The notes under the pieces: model-generated | What the model was told of the DNA's origin: nothing | The model's database searches: none | Seen by the model: the letters and a program-made list of their open reading frames with translations, nothing else | Part shown: one piece after another, positions 11,170 to 20,737 of the stretch | Layout: each line of letters begins with the position of its first letter | Numbering within the stretch: the first letter of the stretch is position 1 | Assembly: GCA_025667525.1 (NCBI GenBank) | Contig: CM046874.1 | Coordinates: forward strand, 422,823,729 to 422,887,728 | Length of the DNA stretch: 64,000 nt | From: Glebionis coronaria | Taxonomy: Eukaryota; Streptophyta; Magnoliopsida; Asterales; Asteraceae | Direction: 5' to 3' | Position numbers and translations under genes: made by a program

Positions 11170-12279
11170 TTATGTGAGATTGATCATTCCAATACTTGTT
11201 ACCAAGTATTGAAACCTCCCAGCATCAAAAGGTTTAGTTAGTAAATCTGACACATTTTCCTCAGTGTCAACCCTATCTGGTTGTATTAAACCCTTTTCAA
11301 AACAATCTCTTATAAAATGGTGTCTAATTTCTATGTGTTTAGTTTTAGAATAATGTACAGGATTCTTAATGATGCATAAAGTGCTGTTATTGTCAACAAA
11401 TATCTTGGTATGCATGAAATTATACCCATAGTCCAACAGCTGGTTCTGAATCCACAAAACTTGTCCACAACAAGCAGCTGCAGCCACGTACTCAGCTTCA
11501 GTTGTAGAATTAGCCACCACTGTTTGTTTCTTGCAATGCCAAGATATCAACCTGCTCCCAAGAAACTGACATCCACCAGTTGTGGATTTCCTATCAAATT
11601 TATCACCTCCATAGTCACTATCTGAATATGCAATCAGCTCCAATGGTGAATCCTTTGGGTACCACAAACCAAGACTAGGATAGCATCTTAGGTACCTAAA
11701 GATCCTCTTCACAGCATAAAGGTGACATTCTTTGGGAGTCACTTGATGGCGTGCACAAGCACACACAGCAAACATGATGTCAAGTCTGGAGGCTGTAAGA
11801 TACATCAAGGATCCAATCATAGATCTATTGTGCCTGACATCAACATCTTTCCCATCTCCAATCTTTCCCCAAGGGTGTTCTCTATCCATAGGAGTAGTAG
11901 CCCTCTTTTCATGTGGAGAAAAGCCAAACTTCTTCAAGATCTCAGCCATATATTTATCCTGGGAGATGAAGATACCATCTTCTTTCTGCTGAACTTGTAA
12001 ACCAAGAAAGAATTTCATCTCCCCCATAGCACTCATCTTGAATTTGTCTGTCATAAGCTTGGAGAAATCCTCACTCATCTTTGGATCAGTAGACCCAAAA
12101 ATGATGTCATCAACATAGACCTGGACAAGCAACACATCCTTGCCTTTCTTCTTTGTAAATAGTGTCTGATCTATGGTGCCCCTCTTGAATCTATTGTCCA
12201 CTAAGTAGGTAGACAAAGTACCATACCATGCTCTAGGGGCTTGATGAAGTCCATACATAGCCTTTTTGACTCTATACAC
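11170..12279 (-). pseudogene. Copia A reverse transcriptase (C-terminal) and RNase H
   Basis: RT copies element RNA into DNA and RNase H removes the RNA strand. This frame starts at '[19 protein letters not shown]', includes the catalytic 'VYVDDIIFGSTD' (about residue 54), and passes through 'EMKFFLGLQVQQKEDGIF' and the connection 'MIGSLMYLTASRLDI'. RNase H follows with 'AYSDSDYGGDKFDRKSTTG', 'STTEAEYVAAAACC' and 'KTKHIEIRHHFIRDC', and ends 'SIGMINLT' at a stop. Acidic RNase H residues are present. This part is intact over 369 residues, but it is separated from the RT N-terminus by a one-base deletion near 12305. Confidence 0.9.
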
Positions 12280-12524
12280 CTTGTCTGGATTCTCTGGATC
12301 CTCAAATCAGGAGGTTGCATCACATATACCTCCTCAACAATAGTTCCATAGAGGAAGGCACTCTTGACATCCATTTGATAGACAGTGAAGCCCATGCAGG
12401 ATGCATAGGCTAAAAAGATCCTTATAGCTTCAATCCGTGTAACTGGTGCAAAGAATTCCTCATAGTCTATCCCCTCCTCTTGTGTATATCCCTGAGCCAC
12501 TAATCTTGCCTTGTTTCTGACCAC
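12280..12524 (-). pseudogene. Copia A reverse transcriptase, N-terminal part
   Basis: It begins just after a TGA at 12528 and reads '[20 protein letters not shown]', '[18 protein letters not shown]' and '[20 protein letters not shown]'. It carries the first catalytic Asp (MDVKSAF) of the copia RT. After 'MQPP' the frame is wrong: the base order suggests one base was lost near 12305, and the correct frame resumes in the 11170-12279 ORF. Confidence 0.85.
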
Positions 12525-12527
12525 AAT

Positions 12528-14168
12528 TCATCTTTCATCTCTCTTGTTTCTTAGAACCCATCTTGTCCCTATAGGTCTGACATAACTGGGACAATCAACC
12601 AGCTCCCAAACATCCTGAATTGCAAATTGGTGAAGCTCATCCTGCATTGCTTCCACCCAACTTGGTTCTTTGAGAGCATCAAATATTTTCTTGGGTTCCT
12701 GTTGTGACAGAAAACAGGCAAACAAACATGCTTGCACAAGAGGGGTATCAACCTTCTTGTGAATATTGGCAATAAACCCACCAAGACCTTGATGAGATCT
12801 TCTAGTCTGAACTGGAGTCATAATATCACCAATGATTTGAGAAGTGGGGTCATTCTTCATATTGGAAGTGAGAACTCCTCCTTCAAAAAGTATGGTGTCC
12901 TCAGCTTCATTCTCCATGTTGCCAATATCATCTTCATCAGACTCTCTTTCATCAACATGAGGATGAACCTCTTCATATAGATTGGAAGGTTCACCTTGTT
13001 CAAAAATGGAAGAGAAAAGATGTGCAGAAGTGTTGTCAACGCCTGAACCTTGTTTGTCAGCGCTTGGGCTAACAACGCTTGAACTGTTGTTGTCAACGTC
13101 TGAGCCATCAACGTCTGAATTGGTCTTGTCAGCGCTAGATTTGCCTTTGTCAGCGCCTGAAGGACCATGCATGTTTGTATCTGGTGGTACTTGGAGACCA
13201 CCATTATCTTTACCAACAGCAGCAGCAGCAAAAGCATCTGTCCAAATGGGAATTGTAACATATTCTTGGATAGGAGATGACTTCTCTGCTTGTGATCCAA
13301 CCTTCTCATGAACCTGTGTACCTGAAACATCAACAACTTGTTCTTCCACAACATTTGAAGTTACCTTCACAATGTCTGGATTAGTGACAGGCATATAATT
13401 TAAAGTTCTAGATAAAGGTTCCAAATCAAACAACCAATTAGGACCACTTTCAGGATCACTAGGTTTATTTTCTAAAAACCTAACATGTACTCTTTCAAGT
13501 ATACATTTTTCCTCTTTTAGATAAACCCTATATCCCTTGCTCTGCACTGAATACCCCATGAAGTATCCTTCATCACCTTTTGCACTAAATTTACCTAAGG
13601 CCTCACTAGTGTCTAAAACTACTACATGACAACCAAAAGGTCTGAGAAAACCAATATTAGGTTTTCTTCCCCAAAGTAACTCATAAGGTGTTTTGTTCTG
13701 AATTTTGTTAACCAATGCTCTATTTTGAACATAACAAGCTGTATTAACAGCCTCAGCCCAAAAGGCTATAGGAAAATGAGCATCAGCCAACATTGTTCTG
13801 GCTGCTTCAATTAGGGTTCTCTTTTTCCTCTCAGCAACCCCATTTTGCTGTGGGGTTCTGGCAACACTAAATTGCCTAGTAATTCCTTTCCTGGCACAGA
13901 AATCATCTAGCTTTTTATTCCTAAATTCACCACAATTATCACTCCTAAGCATTTTAACTTCATTGCCAGACTTCTTCTCAATCTGAGTGATTAAATCAAT
14001 TAGAATATCAACTGTGTCACTCTTCATAGCTAGAAAGAATGTCCAGATAAACCTAGAAAAGTCATCTGTGATAACAAAGCAATATGACTTACCATTCAAA
14101 CTTTCTATATTGGTTGGACCAAAGAGGTTCATATGAAGCAAATGAAGAGGTCTAGTACTAGAGTGCAC
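12528..14168 (-). pseudogene. Copia A integrase and linker to RT
   Basis: Integrase joins element DNA to the host chromosome. The core reads 'LLHMNLFGPTNIESLNGKSY', 'ITDDFSRFIWTF', 'LRSDNCGEFRNKK' and 'QQNGVAERKKRTLIEAART'. The first catalytic position is Asn (LHMNLFGP) where the family has Asp; the second Asp and the Glu are present, so strand transfer should be lost. After 'GYFMGYSVQSKGYRVYL' comes a long variable linker holding seven copies of the 21-nt motif (plus-strand 13033-13160; 'SSADKTNSDVDGSDVDNN'). The RT start 'FDALKEPSWVEAMQDELHQF' follows. An in-frame TAG (14199) precedes this ORF and an in-frame TGA (12528) ends it. Confidence 0.9.
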
Positions 14169-14198
14169 CTGTTTGGACTTGAATGAGACCTTGTGTTG

Positions 14199-14810
14199 CT
14201 AGCCTTTAAGGCATGCAACACAAGAGTGGTCATTGTGGAAGGCCTTCTCAGGCAAACCATCAACCATGCCAAGTCTCACAAGCCTGTTTATATTCTTAAA
14301 ATTTATGTGCCCTAGTCTCCTGTGCCACAAATTACTCTCATCTACTGAAGCTTTAGCATAAAAACAAGACATATTGTTATTCATTCTAATCCCATTCAGA
14401 TTCACATTGTATATGTCTTTATGCCTAGGTGTTCTATATTCAATATATTTCTCATCAGGGATCTTATAATCCTTGCTTAACACCAAACATTCAGTATCAG
14501 TAAACAGAACTTTATTTTTGTTATCACAAACTTGTGATACACTAAAAAGATTGTAATCAAGTTCTTTTACCAAAAATACGTTTTCAAAACGCAAATTCTT
14601 GGTGAGAAGGGTTCCTTTGCCTGTGATAGTACCATATCCGCCTCCAAAGTAAACCTTATCACTATCTTTAATGGGAGTGAAGTTCATCAAATAGTCTTCC
14701 TTCCCCGTCATGTGCCTTGAGCATCCACTATCCCAATATCCATAATCATTGACCTGTTTTTGAATGCCCTGTACATAAAGAAAACAAATTAGTTTTCTTT
14801 GGGAACCCAA
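14199..14810 (-). pseudogene. Copia A protease and GAG-pre-integrase domain
   Basis: The protease active site is 'YWDSGCSRHMTGKEDY' at about residues 27-42, the copia Asp-Ser-Gly form. It is followed by 'LVKELDYNLFSVSQVCD'. The GAG-pre-integrase zinc-binding part is 'ESNLWHRRLGHINFKNINRL' to 'HNDHSCVACLKG', with the expected His...His...Cys-x2-Cys order. The frame differs from the upstream gag ORF, which ends at 14789, and overlaps it by about 20 bp. A TAG then separates it from integrase in the same frame. Confidence 0.9.
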
Positions 14811-16936
14811 GCCTTAGAAGACTTGGATTCATCTGGTTGTTCAATAAGAACAGACTTAGTTCTCACAACAACCCCATTTTCATCCTTCTTAGGATGAAAT
14901 ACCCAGTTAACCCTAATAGGTTTTGTAATGACCTTTGAAATGTAATTAAATCTGTTGCAGGTCATTGAAATCCCATAATCATTAGGGTTTTGATCTTTCT
15001 TGGGTCTCCATGTCAAGCTTGAAGAAGCTTTAGACCCCTTTCCTTGTGGTTGCAAGTATTTAGGTCTGGTCACGTTTCTGTCAGCGTTGGAATTGGTCTT
15101 GTCAACGCTGAAATTACCCTTGTCAGCGTTGAACCTAGGGTTTGCTACAGAAACCCATTGCCTATTCGACCAGGTGTTTGTCTTTTGAAATGGTCTTTGT
15201 CCATGAGTGTTAGACCCTCTAGTGAAGAATGGGGCAGGTCTAACAACTTGTGGACTTTGCTCCACACAAGGTTTGGGTCTGATAACGTTTGACCTCCTAA
15301 CAACGTTGACTTTGTTCCTGTCAGCGCTGAACTTGTTCCTGTCAGCGCTGACTTTGGAAGCGTTGACACACTTATATGCTAAGTGTGATAAGCTACCACA
15401 AGTGTAACAGGCTTTTCTAGACACAACCCTAGGTCTAGAAGAGAAGAAGCCTGTTCCATCATTGCTAACTTGGCTCTTAGGTGACCTATTATTCCTATAC
15501 ATCTCTGCATACTTAATGCTAGGTTTTCTAACAGTGTTTGAGCCTAGGTCAACAGCTTTAACAGTGAGTGGGTTTGTAACCTTAATGGGAGTTGACTCAT
15601 TAGGACTTTCACATAGCAAGCCACCCTTAACAAATAATGTAGGGTTAGCTTTCTTCCATTCATTTAGGTCAGTCAACTTTTGTTGATACTCTTCAACTGG
15701 AGTGACAACTCTTGGTGGAGGAATGAATTCCTCCTCTTGGAGTTCTGGCAAACCAGTCCAAGATAAGTCCTTTTGTTGGACACCATAGAAGTCACCAACT
15801 GGTGGTGGAACCACAGAGTAGTCTTTCATCCCAATCCCAGTCATGTCCTTTGGATCCCTTTGTTTACCCACACATTCTCCTAGGGTTTGTGTTGCCTTAT
15901 CAAATCTCTGGATTTTAAGGCCAACATTATCTTTGTTTTTAATGGCTTCATCTAATTTAGCAAGTAACTCACCATTAACCCTTTCCATAATGTTTCTAAT
16001 ATCCATACTAGCATTTAACTCATGTTTTAAGATATTTATTTTATATTTTAAGTCAAATTCCATTTTCTTGTATTCAGAAACTGTTTTCTCAGTTTGAGTG
16101 AGAGCTAGTTTGTAATTAGACAGTTTGCACTTTTCAGTACTCACATCACTTAATAATCTTAACACCTCTTTGTTAAGTTTCTCAGTGTTCAACCTACAAC
16201 CTTTACTACAAAAAGCATCATTGTATACCTCATTATCAGATGAAGAGGAGGAGTGTGCCATGAGAGCATATTCAACATGCTCTTCTTCTTCAATTTCAGC
16301 AACCAAAGATTTATCCTCTTCCACATCCTTAGCCAGATAGCTCCAATCCCATCTCATACCATCAATTCCTTGAACTGCAACCATGGCTTTAGGATCCTGA
16401 GCTTTAACAAATTGACTTGAGGGTTTACCAGCATCAGATCTTCTAGGAGATCTGCATTCCCTCATGAAGTGCCCCATACGATGACAGTTGTAGCATTCAA
16501 CTTTGGATTTATCAAATCCAGTTGTGTCTTTTGCATTGAAGGTCATCTTCTTCTTAAACCTTCTGTTCCACCTGTTTGCTCTTAAACTAGCAAGAGCCAT
16601 GTTCCACTTAATGTCCATCTCTTCCAAATGCTCATCACTTATCTGCTCAAGGTCCTCATATGTAATCACTGAACCATTGGGCAAAGAAGCAATATAAGCA
16701 CATACAGTATCCAAATCGAAACCAGCATGTTTAACTCTTGGGGAGTCACATTTGAATGTGTCAGCGTCTGAAAAGGAGACGTTGACAGGACTTGTTCCAG
16801 CGCTAACACATGATGATCCAGTAACTGGATGCATGTAAGAGTCCTTCTGATTGAATTGACCTTCACTATGAGAGAAGAAGGCCATGTTACTGTTGGTAGA
16901 CTTGCTTCCATGCTCTAAAAGAGTTTCATCTTCCAA
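14789..16936 (-). pseudogene. Copia A gag C-terminal part with two zinc knuckles
   Basis: This 715-residue frame continues gag after a TAA at 16952. It has a first CCHC knuckle 'CYNCHRMGHFMREC' at about residues 146-159, which would bind RNA. A coiled-coil-like segment runs from about 250 to 345 ('NKEVLRLLSDVSTEKCKL'). A second knuckle-like motif 'CYTCGSLSHLAYKC' lies at about 508-521. The second half is basic and carries seven-residue repeats ('SADRNKFSADRNKVN' near 530 and 'NADKGNFSVDKTNSNADRN' near 610). It ends 'KAWVPKEN' at a TAA, with protease starting in another frame. It is long for a copia gag tail. Confidence 0.85.
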
Positions 16937-16951
16937 CAGCCTTAGTTTATT

Positions 16952-17620
16952 TTAGATGTCATCAAACGTGGAACTTTTGTAAGTATTATTGGCAAGAATA
17001 GATCTTGCCTCAATCTTCCACGCCTCACCAAGACTTTTAAGAAAGGTAGCATTAACGTCAACATCACCAAGTTGTGTCCCCATGAAGGACAATTTGCTTG
17101 TAATGTCAAGCAATCTGCTTCTCACACTACTCAGCTTCTCATTGGGTTGAGCTTTGAAAACAGCATAATCATGCATGAGTTGTTTCTTCTTTTCTTCCCT
17201 GGTATCTGCATTGCCACCATATGCAACTTCAAGAGCTGCCCAAAGGTCTTTAGCAGAATCATAACCTCTGTATTTATGCTGGTTCTCTTGTCCCAAAGAG
17301 ACTTTCAGAATATTTAGGGTTTTCATGTCAACCCTTTTCTTTGCTATGTCTTCAGCAGACACAGCTCTACCATCTTCAGGTTTTTCTTTCTTATCTTCTT
17401 CAGAACATCCAGCAACAGCTGATCTTTAAGAGATAGCATCAGCAATCTTTTGGGCTTTATCGAATGTGTTTCCATATTCAATGATCTCCCAGAGTGTGTA
17501 GTCATAGATCCCTAGATATTGCTCAAAGTTGAATTTCCACAATTCAAAGTTGGATGCATCAAGCATGGGAATCTTGATGTTTGGTAAAGGTGAGGAGGAG
17601 GAGGAGGTTATTTCAGACAT
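16952..17620 (-). pseudogene. Copia A gag N-terminal and capsid part
   Basis: Gag starts at the ATG at 17620 ('MSEITSSSSSPLPNIKIPML') and reads 'NFELWKFNFEQYLGIYDYTL', a copia gag start. A TAA at 17426 interrupts it. The same frame then runs on through 'NQHKYRGYDSAKDLWAALEV', 'KKKQLMHDYAVFKAQPNEKL' and 'LKSLGEAWKIEARSI' to a TAA at 16952. After that stop it continues in the same frame as 14789-16936. The two stops are simple nonsense changes, so the frame itself is preserved across the whole gag. It is recognisable as the UBN2-type plant copia gag. Confidence 0.85.
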
Positions 17621-17704
17621 GATGTTGTTAGGGTTTTTGAGAAAATTAGGGTTTTGGTATTTTTAGGGTTCTTGTGTTCTTTAAGATCAAAATTTCCTCA
17701 ACAA
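17621..17704 (-). other. Copia A leader with repeated AAACCCTA boxes
   Basis: Between PBS and gag the minus strand carries several AACCCTAA or AAACCCTAA boxes (plus-strand 'ttagggttt' at about 17628-17636, 'attagggttt' at 17647-17656 and 'tttagggttc' at 17662-17671). Such telo-boxes occur in leaders and promoters of plant translation genes. A role here is inference. Confidence 0.5.
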
Positions 17705-17716
17705 GCTCTGATACCA
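17705..17716 (-). other. Copia A primer-binding site (initiator Met tRNA)
   Basis: On the minus strand it reads TGGTATCAGAGC, complementary to the 3' end of plant initiator methionine tRNA. It lies two bases inside the 5' LTR, the standard position. Confidence 0.95.
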
Positions 17717-17718
17717 CT

Positions 17719-18235
17719 TGTTGATCCCAAACTTAGATCGATTTAGCTTTATGTATACGAAATTAGATCAAGTAATACACTTAGAGAAACCTTTGTATAT
17801 GTTTATGATAATCTATGTGATATGCGGAATTAACACTTAAACAAGAACACACAAGATATAAACAAACTTTCACTTTGATTAATGATATCAAACTTGCTTA
17901 CAATGAAAGTAGTTTACGAATGAAAACTTATATGAAACATTAACCTAAAGGTCTTCTTTTATAGACATAAGAAGCCTTGTACAATAATCTACCTATCAGC
18001 TATTCTAGGTAAAGATAAATATAGAAAATACATTGTTGTTCCTATCTTTACTAGAAGTAATCTAGATTACAATAAACGCATAGAGTATATCTTCCCATCA
18101 GTGCTTGTCTTCAATGTATCAACGCTTGACTTTGTCTTGTCAACGCTTAAGCTGTCAGCGTTTGTTTTGCTCCTGTCAACGCTTGTTTTACTCTTGTCAG
18201 CGCTCAAGTGAACTGGCCTTAATTTATTCCCAACA
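17719..18235 (-). repeat. Copia A 5' LTR
   Basis: It is 517 bp, TGTTG...CAACA, paired with 6282-6798. It carries the 21-nt motif run at the upstream end of U3 (about 18117-18207) and a TATA-like box at 17955-17965, placing the motif run about 150 bp upstream of the likely promoter core. Confidence 0.95.
17955..17965 (-). promoter_or_regulatory. Copia A 5' LTR TATA box
   Basis: The minus strand reads TCTATAAAAGA, the best TATA match in the LTR, about 335 bp upstream of the gag ATG. It is conserved in the other LTR at 6518-6528. Confidence 0.5.
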
Positions 18236-18240
18236 TATAA
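18236..18240. repeat. target-site duplication TATAA, right copy (Copia A)
   Basis: It matches 6277-6281 and marks the right end of Copia A. Confidence 0.95.
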
Positions 18241-19929
18241 ACCTCAGTCGGAAAACCTTCAGAAAAGACTTCACCTTGGAAAAAATCATCCTCCAACATC
18301 TGATCCCGAACTTGTGAGGGACACCCCATCTCAAACCGGCTGCTTGACAATCCAGTATCGATAAATGGAACAGTGGATGTTGTCGCAATCGATGACAGAA
18401 CGATAGGTGAATCAGAGATTACGGACACGGAAACAATAGGCACACCTGAAGTAGGCATGGAAACAACAACAGAGTCCATAGTTGGAGCACTGGAAAAAAA
18501 ATCCTGAGAAAAAATAAAACACGAATGAATAACACTTGTACAGCAAGCCATAAAATCATTGCAATAAAGGCAAAACCCAAAGAACCTCGTGGCACGATTA
18601 CGAATGCGAACCAAAGCAATCTACGGCTCCTCGTCATTATCATCATCATCATTATCAGGAACAATGGACAAGCTGAAAGAACCTGATACATATAAAGATC
18701 CAGAGAAAACAACATAAAGACAGTAAAAAGGTACAACCAACTTAATCATAGGAAAGGTAAAGCAACAACCACGAGAAACTTACCACCAAGGGGAGAGAGA
18801 GAGAAGTAGAGCTACCAATCCCCCTCAACCTCTTAGCAGAATTTGGCGTAGGATCAGGACTCCGAACACCCCTCCTCCAGGATCCAATCTGACTCAAAGA
18901 AACATCGCCGCTCAACCCACCAAGAACCATAGAACCAACAGGCGCCACAGAGGCAAGCAAAATAGCATCAGAGCTTCAAACACCGGAACTCATCACTGGT
19001 GCACTAACAATAGCCACACTAACCCTACGCACATCTTGCATAATAGGATCAACAAAGCCGGCTAAATGTTGTGTCCGCCCAACTGTAGCCTCAAGAAAAG
19101 GAAACTAACTCGGCAAAATAGGCCAACCTTCAATTCGTACCTTGTTGGGATCAGAACATGAGATAAACTCAAACAAAGACATATCTGAAGGAAAAAGAAA
19201 GTAAACACAATTAGCAAAAGAAACGTAAAAAAGAAACACAAAAAAACAAAGCAAAGGGAACCCACCCTCTCTTGAAGAATCAACGAAAGTAAGATAAATA
19301 TCCCTTACAAAAGCGTAACGACGACTAATGCCAACCGCACACAAAATACCTTCGGATACTTCCGAAAAAGGACAGGGTGGTTTATGAAATAATTGGCCTC
19401 AGACGCCTTAAACTAATGAGATGAGGGAGCAGGATCCCTCGCAACCTCACACTAGACCGTGAGACATGAATCGTAAAAACAGAGGAATCCACAAAGAAAA
19501 ACCGATTCATCCAATTTTTTACGGAACAAGTTCCCAGGAATAACAAACAGGCCCAGAAGCATACCGTTTACTAAAAGACATCCAACCATTACTGTACGAG
19601 TTTACATAGAAAACACGAAACAAGCCAACGGAAGGCTCGATATTGATAGTGCGGCAACACGCCTCAAAATGAAATATCTTAATAGCAGTTGTGAAAGGTT
19701 TATACTAAAATAGCTAAGAACCTCAACGAATAAAGTGGAAAAAGGAAGACGATAGCACGCCCAATCAAAAACAGGGCATAAACCTCGACTTGCCCAGGCG
19801 GAGCATCATGAATACTGCCATTCGGGCTAGCCAAAATGGGATGGACACAAGAAGGGGTGTAATGCTCTCTATAGAAACTATTAACGCATCCTGAGTCAAA
19901 ACATACCTACAAGAAGTAATGAAAACCAT
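18241..19929 (-). pseudogene. Tat antisense extra gene, 5' (N-terminal) half with introns
   Basis: The likely start is 'MVFITSCRYVLTQDALIV' near 19929. Further in, 'KIFHFEACCRTINIEPSVGL' and 'FRVFYVNSYSNGWMSFSKR' lie at about 19680-19565. An acceptor-like TTTTTCCTTCAG precedes 'MSLFEFISCSDPNKVRIEGW' (about 19185-19120). Another exon ends in GGTG|GTAAGTTTC near 18785, and a further acceptor TTTTTCTCAG near 18505 precedes 'DFFSSAPTMDSVVVSMPTSG'. The gene then runs into Copia A at 18235. Exon-like blocks separated by consensus splice sites, antisense to gag, match the additional gene known from Tat elements. Stops in the N-terminal part show that this copy is dead. The biochemical role is unknown. 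Confidence 0.6.
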
Positions 19930-20337
19930 CTCGGAAAGAAAGCAAGGTAAGGATAAAACCAAAACCTGTCGGTAAAGAACTGAAGAAGGAATAATGCCAG
20001 AAGATCAAAAGAAAGAAGTAAAAAAGAGAGAAAAGTAAAAAACGATGAAAACCATATTTATACAAGCAGAAGAAAAACGGTTGCATTACATGATCACGAC
20101 ACGTGTAATCCACTAAAATAATAGACGATCAAAGATCAGGCTACCCAAGAGGGACAGAGACATGACATGTACAACGTATCAGACAAACATAATAGTTAGC
20201 AATAAAAAAGGTGAGGTAGCGGCCCAAGAAAGAAAGAGTGCCACGCCCCTTGAGAAAATGAAACAATAATTACGGATACAAGCCCCAAGAACGAAGTCGA
20301 AAAGTTTAGCAGTCTATTCGTAGTTCGCAAGAGCTAC
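19930..20337. other. Tat interior between antisense gene start and PPT
   Basis: I see no supported gene. On the minus strand this would hold the promoter and leader of the antisense gene, but no clear TATA box stands out. Confidence 0.4.
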
Positions 20338-20351
20338 TGGACTGGGGGGAC
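20338..20351 (+). other. Tat polypurine tract
   Basis: GGACTGGGGGGACT lies just before TGATGGCG, the expected G-rich primer site before a Tat 3' LTR. Confidence 0.6.
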
Positions 20352-20352
20352 T

Positions 20353-20399
20353 TGATGGCGTTTAGCATGGAAACGGCCCATTGGGCCTAAAACCATACA
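20353..20399 (+). repeat. start of Tat 3' LTR, truncated by Copia B
   Basis: It begins TGATGGCG right after the PPT and contains the short palindromic GCCCATTGGGCC. The sequence soon passes into the Copia B LTR. The exact junction cannot be fixed because the other Copia B LTR is not in the window. Confidence 0.45.
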
Positions 20400-20535
20400 C
20401 CAAAACCTTGGGCTTAGACCCAAGTACACTATAGAATATTGGTAATATTAGATCTAGAGTGAGGTTGATGGTTTCGAGAGAGAGAAAGAAGAGAGAAATA
20501 TATGTTTTATTAAGTAAAAATGTAACCAACCAACA

Positions 20536-20557
20536 CCCTCTTCATCAAAGAAGAGGG
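20536..20557 (-). repeat. perfect hairpin next to Copia B TATA box
   Basis: CCCTCTTC-ATCAAA-GAAGAGGG gives an 8-bp stem and 6-nt loop, immediately downstream of and slightly overlapping the TATA box on the minus strand, between it and the expected transcription start. Confidence 0.7.
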
Positions 20558-20568
20558 TTTATATACCC
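20555..20568 (-). promoter_or_regulatory. Copia B LTR TATA box
   Basis: The minus strand reads GGGTATATAAACCC in the middle of the LTR, a strong TATA match. Confidence 0.55.
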
Positions 20569-20725
20569 AAGTCCATAGTGGACTTGGGCCTCCAGCCATG
20601 GACAAGCCCATGGGTCGGGTTAGATAATAAATGTATTACAGTAATTCAACTACGAGGTAACAACGTTAATAATATTTTTGGAGTGACCGATACTTCTAAT
20701 ATACATTAAAAACATATTTCCAACA

Positions 20726-20737
20726 ATCTCCCTCTAA
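20726..20737 (-). other. Copia B polypurine tract
   Basis: The minus strand reads TTAGAGGGAGAT directly before the LTR TGTTGG, the usual copia PPT form. Confidence 0.8.

Larger units (their letters stand above)
6282..18235 (-). mobile_element. Copia A: complete Ty1/copia retrotransposon with extra ORF
   Basis: This 11,954-bp minus-strand element has two 517-bp LTRs (TGTTG...CAACA), an initiator-Met PBS, a PPT and a TATAA target duplication. Its order on the minus strand is 5' LTR, PBS, gag, protease, integrase, RT, RNase H, a 1.25-kb spacer, a long extra ORF, PPT and 3' LTR. Protease-integrase-RT is the copia order. By eye the LTRs differ at about 15 of 517 positions (about 3%). It is long for a copia element because of the extra ORF. 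Several stops and frame changes mean this copy is unlikely to be autonomous. Confidence 0.95.
1..20399 (+). mobile_element. Tat-type Ty3/gypsy retrotransposon, non-autonomous, interrupted by Copia A
   Basis: The outer element begins before the window. In order it shows an LTR tail (1-201), a PBS-like site, decayed gag and protease (475-2700), a non-coding stretch with short repeats, an antisense extra gene (4912-6281 and 18236-19929, minus strand), a G-rich PPT (20338-20351) and the start of a 3' LTR at 20353. Copia A sits inside the antisense gene. I see no RT, RNase H or integrase, so this copy is a gag-protease derivative that would need polymerase from relatives. The gag and protease type, and the presence of an antisense gene, fit the Tat lineage. 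The right edge is uncertain because Copia B's LTR interrupts it. Confidence 0.7.
20400..20725 (-). repeat. Copia B 3' LTR
   Basis: On the minus strand it starts TGTTGGAAATATG directly after a PPT. It contains a TATA box (GGGTATATAAACCC at 20555-20568) and a perfect 8-bp inverted repeat (20536-20557). The other LTR is not visible, so the left edge, somewhere in about 20360-20440, is not resolved. Confidence 0.65.

Noticed and set aside
18105..18317. Plus-strand Cys/Gln/Arg heptad frame
   Set aside because: It is the complement of the 21-nt motif run in the Copia A LTR and runs out of the element into the Tat gene; the regular pattern comes from the DNA repeat.
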